Of a stretch of DNA of 64,000 bases, positions 27,515 through 37,100 are shown one piece after another. Location: contig NZ_BOOW01000009.1 in NCBI RefSeq assembly GCF_016863435.1, positions 124,001 through 188,000 of the forward strand. The letters are read 5' to 3'. The position numbers and the translations under genes were made by a program. The notes under the pieces are model-generated. The model saw only the letters and a list, made by a program, of their open reading frames with translations, did no database searches and was not told the DNA's origin. Positions within the stretch are counted from its first letter, which is position 1. Every line of letters starts with the position of its first letter. The DNA comes from Sinosporangium siamense. GTDB lineage: Bacteria > Actinomycetota > Actinomycetes > Streptosporangiales > Streptosporangiaceae.

Positions 27515-28438
27515 GTGTCCACGACCAAAGAGCACGACGTCGCGACGCGACCGGCGCCCCGCGAGGGCCCGCGCCGGCCGCGCCGCACGCGTGGTTCGGG
27601 GAGGTTCTTCGCGGGGCTGGTCTTCCTCGGGCCGGGTCTCACCTATCTGATCGTGCTGCTGATGATCCCGCTCGCGCTGGTGCTCAGCTACTCGATCTTC
27701 CAGCGGGGCCGCTTCGGCGGTGTGGTCTACGAGCCCACCGGGGAGAACTTCACCCGCCTGCTGGACCCGCTCTACCTGGACGTGGTGCTGGGCTCGCTCA
27801 AGCTGGCCACGATCGCGACCCTGATCGCCCTGCTCGTCGGCTATCCCACGGCCTACATGATCGCGATGCTGCCGCGCAAATGGAAGACGATCGCCCTGGT
27901 GGCGATCGTGCTGCCGTTCTGGACGAACTTCCTGGTGCGCGTCTACGCCTGGATCGTGCTGCTCAGCGGGCCCGGAGTCGTCAACACCGCGCTCATCGAC
28001 CTGGGCCTGATCGACGAACCCCTCGAATTCCTCTACAACCAGGGCACGATCGTCACCGGGCTCGTCTACTCGTATCTCCCGCTCATGGTGCTGCCGCTCT
28101 ATGCCGCCATCGAGAAGCTCGACCCCACGCTCCGTGAGGCGTCGGCCAACCTCGGCGCCCGCCCCGCGCGCACCTTTTTCTCCGTGACGCTGCCGCTGAC
28201 CGTGCCGGGTGTGCTCACCGGCTGCCTGTTCGTCTTCGTGCCGAGCTTCGGCAACTTCATCATCCCCGAACTGCTCGGCGGAGGCCGGTCCATCATGGTG
28301 GGCAACCTCATCAGGGACCAGTTCCTGAAGGCGCGCGACTGGCCGTTCGGCGCGACCCTGGCTCTGGCGCTGGTCGCGGTGCTCGTCGCCCTGCTGCTGG
28401 CGCAGGCGTGGGCGGCCAGGAGGTACAGCCGTGCGTAA
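27515..28438 (+). CDS. potB: Polyamine ABC permease, PotB type
   Basis: This 307-aa inner-membrane permease starts 9 nt after potD with GTG. A cytoplasmic Arg-rich N terminus is followed by about six membrane helices, including FFAGLVFLGPGLTYLIVLLM. The EAA loop reads EASANLGARPARTFFSVTLP, the contact site for the PotA ATPase. The PFWTNFLVRVYAWIVLL stretch is characteristic of PotB. It pairs with PotC, whose ATG overlaps its end. Confidence 0.93.
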   Translation: MSTTKEHDVATRPAPREGPRRPRRTRGSGRFFAGLVFLGPGLTYLIVLLMIPLALVLSYSIFQRGRFGGVVYEPTGENFTRLLDPLYLDVVLGSLKLATIATLIALLVGYPTAYMIAMLPRKWKTIALVAIVLPFWTNFLVRVYAWIVLLSGPGVVNTALIDLGLIDEPLEFLYNQGTIVTGLVYSYLPLMVLPLYAAIEKLDPTLREASANLGARPARTFFSVTLPLTVPGVLTGCLFVFVPSFGNFIIPELLGGGRSIMVGNLIRDQFLKARDWPFGATLALALVAVLVALLLAQAWAARRYSRA

Positions 28439-29204
28439 ACCGCGCCTGCTCCACGTGCCGTTCTGGCTCACCTACGTGTTCCTCTACGCCCCCATCGTGG
28501 TGCTCGTCGCCATGTCGGTGAACTCAGGGGACTCTCCGTATTCCTTCGACGGCTTCAGCCTCAAGTGGTATGGAGCGCTCGCGCAGAACGAGGACATCAG
28601 AGAGGGCCTGGTCAACACGCTGATCGTGGCGCTGGCCACGACGGTGCTCGCCACCGTGCTCGGCACCCTGCTCGCGGTCGGCATGGCACGTTACACCCGC
28701 TCGCGCACGCTGGACGCCATCGGGCTGCTGCCCGCCGTACTGCCCGACCTGGTGCTCGCCATCGGATTGCTCGTCCTCTACTCGGCGGTCCAGATGACGC
28801 TGGGCCTGCACTCGGTGCTTCTCGCCCACGTCGTGTTCGGCATGGCCTTCGTCGCCGCCGTGGTGCGCACCCGCCTGTCCCACGGCGACACCACCCTGGA
28901 GGAGGCCTCCCGGGACCTCGGCGCGGGCGCGGTGACGACCTTCCTGCGCATCACGCTGCCGCAGCTCGCCCCGGGCATCGCGGCGGGGGCGCTGCTCGCC
29001 TTCACCCTGTCGGTCGACGAGTTCGTCATCGCCTTCTTCACCTCGGCGCCGACCGAGCCGACCCTGCCCGTCGTCATCTACTCGATGGTCCGCTTCGGCG
29101 TCACACCCGAGATCAACGCGCTGGCGACGCTCCTGCTCGCGGTGAGCTTCACCGTCGTCATCGCCGCCCAGCGCATGACCCGTCTCACGGAGTCCCTGTC
29201 ATGA
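28431..29204 (+). CDS. potC: Polyamine ABC permease, PotC type
   Basis: This 257-aa second permease has six helices. It contains FSLKWYGALAQNEDIREGLV and the EAA loop EASRDLGAGAVTTFLRITLP, with the SVDEFVIAFFTSAP segment common to PotC proteins. The GTG start overlaps potB by 8 nt, and its stop overlaps potA (ATGA). It forms the channel heterodimer with PotB. Confidence 0.93.
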   Translation: MRKPRLLHVPFWLTYVFLYAPIVVLVAMSVNSGDSPYSFDGFSLKWYGALAQNEDIREGLVNTLIVALATTVLATVLGTLLAVGMARYTRSRTLDAIGLLPAVLPDLVLAIGLLVLYSAVQMTLGLHSVLLAHVVFGMAFVAAVVRTRLSHGDTTLEEASRDLGAGAVTTFLRITLPQLAPGIAAGALLAFTLSVDEFVIAFFTSAPTEPTLPVVIYSMVRFGVTPEINALATLLLAVSFTVVIAAQRMTRLTESLS

Positions 29205-30250
29205 CCGACACAATCGTCGCGGTGGAAGGCGTCAGCCGGAGGTTCGGCGAGGTGACGGCCCTCGACGATGTCTCCTTCGACATCAAGCAGGGAGAGTTCT
29301 TCGCGCTGCTCGGCCCGAGCGGGTGCGGCAAGACGACGCTGCTGCGGGTCCTCGCCGGATTCGAGGCGCCCGACGCGGGCACGGTGACGCTGGACGGCGC
29401 CGACCTGCTCGCCATGCCCCCGCACAAACGGCCGGTCAACCTCATGTTCCAGTCCTACGCGCTGTTCCCCCACATGAGCGTGGCCAAGAACATCGCCTAC
29501 GGGCTGGAGCGGGAGAGGCTGCGGCGCGCCGAGGTGAAGACCCGCGTCGAGGAGGTGCTGGAGACGGTCGGGCTGACCGAGCAGGCAGGCCGCAAACCGC
29601 ACCAGCTCTCCGGCGGCCAGCGCCAGCGGGTCGCACTGGCCCGCGCCATCGTCAAACGACCGCGGCTGCTGCTGCTCGACGAGCCGCTGTCGGCACTGGA
29701 TAAGAAGGTGCGCGGCGGTATGCAACTCGAACTCAAGCGGCTGCAGACCGAGGTGGGCATCACCTTTATCGTGGTCACCCACGACCAGGAGGAGGCGATG
29801 TCGCTGGCCGACCGCATCGCGGTCTTCGAGAAGGGCAAGGTGCTCCAGGTGGACGCGCCGGTCGCGCTCTATGAGCGGCCGCGCACCCGCTTCGTCGCCG
29901 ACTTCGTCGGTGACAACAACCTCTTCGACGGTACGGCGCGGCCTGACGGCCTCGAAGCCGTGCACCTCGGCCTGCTCCCCAGCGCCACCCCCGCCCCCGA
30001 CGGCACCGCCGCTGTGCTCGCCGTGCGCCCGGAGCGGGTGAAACTCGGCGCCCCAGGCACCGGCCTGCTCAACGGCACGGTGGTGGACGTCAGCTTCTAC
30101 GGCGGCGTCTCCCATGTGTCGGTGCGGGTGCCTGGCCATGAGAACCCCGTGCTGGTCGCCTCGCAGGGCGCGAGCCAGGTGCAGGCGGGCGCGCAGGTGG
30201 GACTGGCGTGGGGGCCCGCCGACGCCGTGCTGGTGCCGGCGGACCGCTGA
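29201..30250 (+). CDS. potA: Polyamine ABC transporter ATPase
   Basis: This 349-aa ATPase has Walker A GPSGCGKTT, Q-loop LMFQSYALFPHMSV, signature LSGGQRQRV, Walker B LLLLDEPLSALDKK and H-loop VTHDQEEAM, then a C-terminal TOBE-type regulatory domain (VRPERVKLG, DVSFYGGVSHVSVRV). The ATG at 29201 overlaps the potC stop. A longer frame beginning in potC is an overlapping artefact. It completes the importer, and the convergent tetR gene lies 60 nt downstream. Confidence 0.94.
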   Translation: MTDTIVAVEGVSRRFGEVTALDDVSFDIKQGEFFALLGPSGCGKTTLLRVLAGFEAPDAGTVTLDGADLLAMPPHKRPVNLMFQSYALFPHMSVAKNIAYGLERERLRRAEVKTRVEEVLETVGLTEQAGRKPHQLSGGQRQRVALARAIVKRPRLLLLDEPLSALDKKVRGGMQLELKRLQTEVGITFIVVTHDQEEAMSLADRIAVFEKGKVLQVDAPVALYERPRTRFVADFVGDNNLFDGTARPDGLEAVHLGLLPSATPAPDGTAAVLAVRPERVKLGAPGTGLLNGTVVDVSFYGGVSHVSVRVPGHENPVLVASQGASQVQAGAQVGLAWGPADAVLVPADR

Positions 30251-30310
30251 GCGGAGCGGCCGGTGGAGACGAGCATGCGGGCCCCGGCGGCGCCGGAGCG
30301 GCGCGCGCGG

Positions 30311-30913
30311 TCACTTGAGCGGGCAGCCGGTCATGCCCCGTGCGTAGGAGAGAATCAGCTCGGTGGCCTCGTCCGGGCCGATGGTCGGATGGCGGGCCGT
30401 GATGCGATAGCCGTACGCGTCCTCCAGCGCCACCAGATTGCGCGCGACCGTGAGCGGCTCGTCGACCAGCGTGAACACCCCAAGTGCGGCCCCCGTGTCG
30501 AGGATGCTCTGGTACATCGACACCTGCCGGTCGTAGAGCGTGGTCAGCAGCAGGCCGTAGATCCGGTTGCGGCCCGCCGCGCCGCCGAGCTCGTTGAGCA
30601 GGCGCACATCCGGGTCGAGAGGTCCGGTGGGCAGGCCCGAGCGGATCGTCACGACGAGCTTCTCGCGCGGATCCGTGATCTTGGAGATCTGCCGGAGCCG
30701 CTGCTCGTAGAAACGCTCGGTGCTCGCGTGGTGGGCCTCGACCAGCAGCTCGCCGAGGTCGGGATAGTGATAGAGCACAGCCCCGGAGGTGAGCCCGGCC
30801 TCCTCGGCGACGTGGTTGAGGTGCACACCCTCGATGCCGTGGCGGATGACGGCACGCCGCGCGGCCTCGATGAGGTCCAGCCGCCGGTCGGCCCGGCTCT
30901 TGCGCGGGGTCAT
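30311..30913 (-). CDS. TetR-family regulator of the polyamine locus (probable)
   Basis: This 200-aa TetR regulator starts at the ATG at 30913, which has GGAGG 5 nt upstream; a longer frame to 31003 has no ribosome site. The HTH is LIEAARRAVIRHGIEGVHLN, VAEEAGLTSGAVLYHYP. The C-terminal half includes LDTGAALGVFTLVDEPLTVA. It lies convergent with potA and divergent from the glycosyltransferase gene. A 15-bp motif occurs both in its own upstream region and upstream of potD, which suggests control of both sides by polyamine or a derivative. The effector is unknown. Confidence 0.85.
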   Translation of the reverse strand: MTPRKSRADRRLDLIEAARRAVIRHGIEGVHLNHVAEEAGLTSGAVLYHYPDLGELLVEAHHASTERFYEQRLRQISKITDPREKLVVTIRSGLPTGPLDPDVRLLNELGGAAGRNRIYGLLLTTLYDRQVSMYQSILDTGAALGVFTLVDEPLTVARNLVALEDAYGYRITARHPTIGPDEATELILSYARGMTGCPLK

Positions 30914-30933
30914 GCGCGCCTCCGTATTTACAT

Positions 30934-30948
30934 CGATGTTGAAAACGA
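30934..30948. promoter_or_regulatory. Candidate operator upstream of tetR and the glycosyltransferase gene
   Basis: CGATGTTGAAAACGA, overlapping the 10-bp palindrome ACATCGATGT, lies 21 nt upstream of the tetR start and 13 of its 15 bases match the site at 26268-26282. It could autoregulate tetR and control the divergent gene. Confidence 0.45.
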
Positions 30949-31076
30949 ACGACTTGTGCCGATCGCAGCCTGCCGCCAGGCGCACGCTCGGTACGGACTC
31001 CATGGTGACGCGGAGTCGACCTTCCCGCTAGTGCAAAAACTGAACCCCTATTCAATAAAGTTGAGCTGGAGTCATG

Positions 31077-32366
31077 ATGTCTGAGCGACCCCTCACGATT
31101 CTGTTCATGCCCGAGAGCGCCTACGGACCGACGAACAACTGCATCGGGGTCGGCGACATCCTCCGCCGGCGCGGTCACCGGGTCGTCTTCGCCGCCGAAG
31201 CGACGTGGAAGGGCAAGCTGACCGCGCTCGGCTTCGAGGAGGACCTCGTCGACCTCGCCCCGCCCGCCGAGGAGGAGCAGGACCCCGGCCAATTCTGGAA
31301 GGACTTCATCCGCGACACCGCGCCGGAATACCGCAAGAGCACCAAGGAACAGCTCGAAACCGTCACCAAGCCCATCTGGGAAGCCCTCATCGACGGCGCG
31401 AAGTACTGCGAGCCCCAGCTCAAGGCCATTATCGAGCGGGTGAACCCCGACGTCATCGTCGAGGACAACGTCATCCTCTTCCCCGCCCTGGTGACCGCGG
31501 GCAAGCCGTACGTGCGCATCGTCTCCTGCAACCCGCTGGAGGTCAGGGGCGAGAACGTCGCCCCGGTCTTCTCAGGACTCCCGGCCGCCGACCGCGGCGA
31601 GTGGGACGACTTCCGCGCGGAATACGACCGCACCCACCGCGAGCTCTGGACCGCCTTCAACGAGTGGGCCGTCGAGCAGGGCGCCCCGCCGCTGCCCGAC
31701 CTCGACTTCATCCCCGAGGGCGACCTGAACCTCTACGTCTATCCCGAGGCCCTCGACTACGTGGACGCGCGCCCGCTGGGGGACACCTGGCACCGGCTCG
31801 ACTCCTCGGTGCGGGAGACCGACGAGGAGTTCCAGATCCCCGCCGCGCTCGCCGCCAAGGAGGGCGCACTCGTCTACTTCTCCCTGGGGTCGCTCGGCTC
31901 GGCCGACGTCGAGCTGATGCAGCGTGTCATCGACGTGCTGGCCACCACCCCGCACCGCTACATCGTGTCCAAGGGACCGCTCCACGAGGAGATCAAGCTC
32001 GCCGACAACATGTGGGGCGCGGAGTTCGTCCCGCAGACGAAGATCATCCCCCAGGCGGACCTCGTCATCACCCACGGCGGCAACAACACCACCACCGAGG
32101 CCATGCACTTCGGCAAGCCGATGATCCTGCTGCCGCTCTTCTGGGATCAGTACGACAACGCCCAGCGTGTCCACGAGCTGGGCTTCGGTGTGCGCCTGTC
32201 GACCTACACCTTCGCCGACGAGGAACTGACCGGCGCACTCGACCGCCTGCTCGGCGACACCGAGCTGCGGGCGAGGCTCGCCGCCGCGGGCGAGGAGATC
32301 CGCGGGCGCGACGGGCTGCGCAAGGCGGCCGACCTGATCGAGCGGGCCGGGCGCACCTCGGCCTGA
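31077..32366 (+). CDS. UGT/MGT-type glycosyltransferase
   Basis: This is a GT-B fold transferase of about 429 aa. The N-terminal acceptor half begins LTILFMPESAYGPTNNCIG. The C-terminal nucleotide-sugar half has VYFSLGSLGSADVELMQ, FVPQTKIIPQADLVITHGG and the signature NTTTEAMHFGKPMILLPLF. It probably transfers a sugar from an NDP donor to a small acceptor. Two adjacent ATG codons are possible (31074 and 31077); the second sits 5 nt after GGAG. Its neighbours are a polyamine importer, TetR and an aminobutyraldehyde-type dehydrogenase, so the acceptor may be a polyamine-related compound, but no sequence feature proves this. Confidence 0.83.
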   Translation: MSERPLTILFMPESAYGPTNNCIGVGDILRRRGHRVVFAAEATWKGKLTALGFEEDLVDLAPPAEEEQDPGQFWKDFIRDTAPEYRKSTKEQLETVTKPIWEALIDGAKYCEPQLKAIIERVNPDVIVEDNVILFPALVTAGKPYVRIVSCNPLEVRGENVAPVFSGLPAADRGEWDDFRAEYDRTHRELWTAFNEWAVEQGAPPLPDLDFIPEGDLNLYVYPEALDYVDARPLGDTWHRLDSSVRETDEEFQIPAALAAKEGALVYFSLGSLGSADVELMQRVIDVLATTPHRYIVSKGPLHEEIKLADNMWGAEFVPQTKIIPQADLVITHGGNNTTTEAMHFGKPMILLPLFWDQYDNAQRVHELGFGVRLSTYTFADEELTGALDRLLGDTELRARLAAAGEEIRGRDGLRKAADLIERAGRTSA

Positions 32367-32440
32367 TATTAACCGGACAAACCGGGCCTTCGCCGTACAT
32401 CTGCACCGCTGGAAGGCTTGGAATTCGCTGTGAATCTGCG

Positions 32441-32473
32441 CGCGGCCGGGGCGGTGCCCCGACCCCGGCCGCG
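32441..32473 (+). terminator. Hairpin between glycosyltransferase and dehydrogenase genes
   Basis: A perfect 11-bp stem (CGCGGCCGGGG at 32441-32451, complement at 32463-32473) with an 11-nt loop lies 75 nt after the glycosyltransferase stop. It suggests at least partial termination before the dehydrogenase gene. Confidence 0.6.
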
Positions 32474-32527
32474 AGCGGTGCTCGTCCCCAGTGAGGCGGC
32501 CTCGCTCGGCCGCCGTGAGAGATCGAG

Positions 32528-33934
32528 ATGCGCAACCTGATCAACCCGGCGACCGGCCGGTCATTCGGCGAGATTCCTGACACGTCTATTGAAGAGGTGG
32601 GCGCCGCCGTCACCGCCGCCCGCGCGGCCTTCGAGGAGTGGTCGGCCCTCACCCCCGCGGAGCGCTCCAGAGTGCTGCTGCGCCTCGCCGACCTGGTCGA
32701 ATCCCACGCCGGCGAACTCACCCGCCTAGAGGTCGAGGAGACCGGCAAACCCGTCGCCGTCTTCCGCGAGGGCGAACTCCCCTTCGCCGTCGACAACCTG
32801 CGGTTCTTCGCCGGAGCCGCCAGGTCCCTCGACGGCACGGGCGCCGGCACCTTCAGCGCGGGCTACACCTCCATGCTGCTCCGGCGGCCGGTGGGCGTCG
32901 TCGCCTCCATCGCCCCGTGGAACTTCCCGTTCGTCATGGCCATCTGGAAGATCGGTCCCGCGCTGGCGGCCGGCAACGCCGTCGTGATCAAGCCCGCCCC
33001 GCAGACGCCGAGCACGACTCTGCGGCTGGCCGAGCTTGTGGCCGAGGCCGGAGCCCCCGAGGGCCTCGTGCGCGCCGTCACCGGCGACGCCGAGGTCGGC
33101 GAGGCGCTCGTCACCCACCCCGGCGTCGACATGGTCAGCGTCACCGGCTCCACCGAGACCGGCCGCGCCGTCATGCGCGGCGCCGCGGGCTCACTCAAGC
33201 GTGTGCACCTGGAGCTCGGCGGCAAGGCCCCTGCCCTGGTGTTCGCCGACGCCGACCTGCCCGCCATGGCGCGCGGCGTCTCGATGGGCGCGACCTACAA
33301 CACCGGCCAGGACTGCACCGCGGCGACCCGCGTCTACGTGCAGCGCGAGGTGTACGCCGAAGCCGTGGAGGCCCTGCGCGCCACCCTGGCGGCGATCACC
33401 GTGGGCGACCCCGCAGGCCCCGCGACCGACATCGGCCCGCTGATCTCGGCCGCCCACCGGGAGCGGGTGCACGGATTCGTCGAGCGCGCGGTCGCCGAGG
33501 GCGCCTCCGTCGTGGCCGGGGGAGCGCCGCTGCCCGGCCCGGGGTTCTACTATCCGCCGACGTTGGTGACGGGCGCGCGGCAGGACAGCGAGATCGTCCA
33601 GGGCGAGATTTTCGGTCCCGTGCTCGTCGTGCTCCCCTTCGACGAGGAGGACGACGCCGTGCGCCTCGCCAACGATTCGAGGTATGGCCTGGCCTCCTCG
33701 GTGTGGTCCCGCGACGTCTCGCGGGCGCTACGCGTGTGCCACCGCCTCGACGCGGGGGTGACCTGGGTGAACGATCACCTTCCGCTGGCCTCGGAAGCGC
33801 CGCACGGGGGCGTCAAGGGCAGCGGATTCGGCAAGGATATGAGCCAGGAGGCGGTCCTGGAATACTCCGTGACCAGGCATTTGATGATCAAACATGCCTC
33901 TCCGGTGGAGCATACCGCCTTCCGCCCCGCTTAG
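32528..33934 (+). CDS. Gamma-aminobutyraldehyde-type aldehyde dehydrogenase
   Basis: This 468-aa NAD(P)-dependent aldehyde dehydrogenase has the fold motif SIAPWNFPFVMAIWKIGPAL, the NAD site VTGSTETGRAVM, catalytic Glu in LELGGKAP, catalytic Cys in NTGQDCTAATR and the C-terminal EAPHGGVKGSGFGKDMS. The WVNDHLPLASEAPHGG stretch fits enzymes that oxidise 4-aminobutyraldehyde from putrescine breakdown. With the polyamine importer nearby, it probably feeds GABA into succinate metabolism. No polyamine transaminase or oxidase is present in this window. The ATG follows a GAGAGATCGAG spacer. Confidence 0.88.
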   Translation: MRNLINPATGRSFGEIPDTSIEEVGAAVTAARAAFEEWSALTPAERSRVLLRLADLVESHAGELTRLEVEETGKPVAVFREGELPFAVDNLRFFAGAARSLDGTGAGTFSAGYTSMLLRRPVGVVASIAPWNFPFVMAIWKIGPALAAGNAVVIKPAPQTPSTTLRLAELVAEAGAPEGLVRAVTGDAEVGEALVTHPGVDMVSVTGSTETGRAVMRGAAGSLKRVHLELGGKAPALVFADADLPAMARGVSMGATYNTGQDCTAATRVYVQREVYAEAVEALRATLAAITVGDPAGPATDIGPLISAAHRERVHGFVERAVAEGASVVAGGAPLPGPGFYYPPTLVTGARQDSEIVQGEIFGPVLVVLPFDEEDDAVRLANDSRYGLASSVWSRDVSRALRVCHRLDAGVTWVNDHLPLASEAPHGGVKGSGFGKDMSQEAVLEYSVTRHLMIKHASPVEHTAFRPA

Positions 33935-34002
33935 TTGATCATCCAACTAGTGGGGGATTGTGTCGCAAAAGCAGTATTTGGTCATCTTTAATGTCCTGTG
34001 TG

Positions 34003-34040
34003 CGGTTGGCCGATCTGGTCGGGGTGTGTTCCAATTACCC
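34003..34040 (+). promoter_or_regulatory. 38-nt element upstream of conservon 3, shared with conservon 2
   Basis: This ungapped counterpart of the element at 15660-15697 matches 32 of 38 bases by hand count. It starts CGGTTGGCCG and ends TGTGTTCCAATTACCC, 88 nt before the cvnA3 start. The GGCGAGAGGTTC ribosome-site region further down is also shared. Confidence 0.6.
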
Positions 34041-34128
34041 TCGCCTATGGACGTCCCCCACGTCCCGTGCGCCCCACGCGTGACTTGATCTCCGTGCACG
34101 CAAGGTTCGGCGAGAGGTTCGAAATTCA

Positions 34129-37100
34129 GTGAGGACGGAAAATCCCTGGAACACCGCAGGTTCCGGGGCTGACACCGGTGGCCCGGCTCCGCAGCAGGCG
34201 GCGCCTCCGCCTGCCCCACCCGTGCCGCCTGCCCCGCGCAGAGACGGCGGCCGGTTCCGGCTGGCGAACTGGCGTGTGCGGTCGCGTCTCGTGGCCCTCA
34301 TCCTCATTCCCACGGCTGTGGCCGTGCTGCTCGCCGGCATCCAGCTGACCACCTCCATCAGCACGTCCGCGCATTACCAGCGGGTCATCCAGGTGGCCGA
34401 GCTGGCGGAGCGGATCGGCGCGCTCACCCACGAACTCGGGCGGGAGCGCGCCCTCACCGCGTGGGCCATCGCCGACGAGGCGCGGCGCACGGCCCGCCTG
34501 AAGACGGTCACCGAGCACTACAAGCAGGTCGACAAGATCGCCTCCGAGGTGACCAAACTCGCCTCGGCGATCGACCACAACCACTCGTCCCGTGTCCGGA
34601 ACGAGGCCGACCAGGTGCTCCGCTGGACGCGAGGACTCCCGGGTCTCCGCAAGAAGATCACCGAGGACACCGTCCCCCCGCGCGCGGCCATCGTGCTCTA
34701 CTCGCGGATCGTCGGCGACCTCCAGCAGCTCCAGGGCGAGCTCGGCACCGAAGGCGAGCAGGTGGGCCTCATCGGCACCGCCACCGCCACGGGCGCGCTC
34801 GACCGAGTGAAGGAGGAGGTCTCCCGGCAGCAGGCCATCCTGCTCGTAGCCCTCGTGGGCGGCGGCGGCGCGATGGACCACGACGACCTGTCGGACTTCC
34901 TCGGCTCGTGGAACCGGCAGCAGTCCGAGCTGGCCGTCTTCGAGCGGGAGGCCACGGCGGCCGACCAGGCGTTCTACCGGGCCACCGTTCGCGGACTCCA
35001 GGTGAACGAGGCCGACGCGCTCAGGCAGCGCGCCCTCGCGCAGTTCCGCGAGTTCCAGCGGGTCGACGACCTCGTCTTGAACCGCACCCTGAACTGGGAC
35101 ATCCGGCACTGGTACAACACCACGAACGCGACGATCGACCGGCTGCGCCAGGTCGAGGAACGTATGGGCGCCTCGATGGTGACCCAGACCCACGGGTTCC
35201 AGGAGGAGGCTCGCGGTGACGCGGTCTTCAACGGCGTCCTGATTCTGCTCCTGCTGCTGCTCGTCATCGGCGTCACCTTCGCCGTGGCCGGTTCGCTGGT
35301 GCGCCCGCTGCGCCGCCTGCGCATCGAGGCACTCAACATCGCCGGCACCAGGTTGCCCGAGACCGTCCGCGTGTTGCGTGAATCCCCGGACAACGTCGAC
35401 ACACCGCAGGTCGGCTCCATCGCCATCACCTCGGTCGACGAGATCGGCGAGGTGGCCCGCGCCTTCGACGAGGTCCACCGCGAGGCGGTGCGCATGGCGG
35501 CCGAGGAGTCCCGCCTCCGCAACAACATCAACGCGATGTTCGTCAACCTGTCCCGCCGCAGCCAGACGCTCGTCGAGCGCCAGCTCAGCCTGATCGAAGG
35601 CCTTGAGCAGGGCGAACCCGACGAGAACCGGCTCGGCGACCTGTTCAAACTCGACCACCTCGCCACCCGCATGCGGCGCAACAGCGAAAACCTGCTGGTC
35701 CTCGCCGGTCAGGAGCCCGCCCGCCGGTGGAGCCAGCCCATCCAGCTCGTGGACGTCGCCCGCGCCTCCCTGTCGGAGGTCGAGAGCTACGAGCGTGTCG
35801 CCCTGCAGGTCCAGTCGGGCGTGGCGGTGGCCGGCCAGGCGGTCAGCGACGTCGTCCACCTCCTCGCCGAGCTGGTGGAGAACGCGACCTCCTTCTCGCC
35901 GCGCGAGACCAAGGTCACCGTGGCGAGCAACCGCATCGAGGGCGGCGGAGTGATGGTCTCCGTCAGCGACCTCGGCATCGGCATGACCCAGGACGAGCTC
36001 GCCCAGGCCAACTGGCGCCTCGCCAACCCGCCCACCGTGGACGTGTCGGTGTCCCGGCGCATGGGTCTGTTCGTGGTCGGCCGCCTCGCGCTGCGGCACG
36101 GCATCCGCGTGCAGCTCCGCCAGCAGGACGTCGGCGGCCTCACCGCGATGGTGCTGCTGCCCGACACCCTCATCGCGCTCCCCGCGGGGGCGAAGCAGCC
36201 GGGCGGGTCCAGCCAGACGGGTGGTTTCCCGTCGTTCGGCACGAGTCCGAACCCGTTCGAGATCCCGAATCCGTTCGAGATGCCGAACCCGTTCGACTCG
36301 CCCTTCGACATGTCCTCCACGTCAGGGACGTTCGACCTGGCGTCGGCGTCGGGCACGCACAACGTGGCCTCCCCCTCGGACGCGCTCGACGCGCCGGTGC
36401 TGGCCAGCCCGACGGCCTTCGACACGCCGCCGGCCACCAAGTCCGATCCGCTGACGGCGTCGGACCCCTTTGGCACGGACCTGTTTGGGAAATCCGATCC
36501 CTTCGCCAAGTCGGATCCGTTTGGGACTGACTCATTTGGCAAGTCCGATCCCTTTGGTACGTCCGATTTTGGGTCGTCCGATCGTGCCGCCGGGTCGGAC
36601 CCGTTCGCCAAGTCCGATCCCTTCGGCACCTCCGACCCGTTCGGCAAGTCCGATCCGTTCGGCACCGCGGACCCCTTCGCCAAGTCCGATCCGTTCGACA
36701 CCTCGTCGACGGGGGAGCGCGATCTGTTCGCCTCGCCGGGTTCGGGGGCTTCGCCGTACGGCGGCACCCCGGTGGACACCGCGTGGCCGGGCAGCTTGCC
36801 CGCGCCCGGCAGCACCTCGTGGCCGAGCCTCGGCGACGACCGTGAGCCCCCCGCCTTCAGCGGGCTCGGCGGCGTCGGGGAGACCACCGGCGGCGGCACG
36901 CTCGCCGGGGGAGACCCGCACGCCAGTGGCGCCTGGTCGGTCCCGTCGTCGTTCGACGCCGCGCGATTCGACGCGTTCGGCCGCACCGACGAGGCCGACC
37001 ACACCGGTCCGCTGCCGAGGGTGGATTCGCCCATGGACACGGGCGAGAACGAGTTCCTGCCCATCTTCGCCGCGGTGGAGAGCGACTGGTTCCGCAAGGT

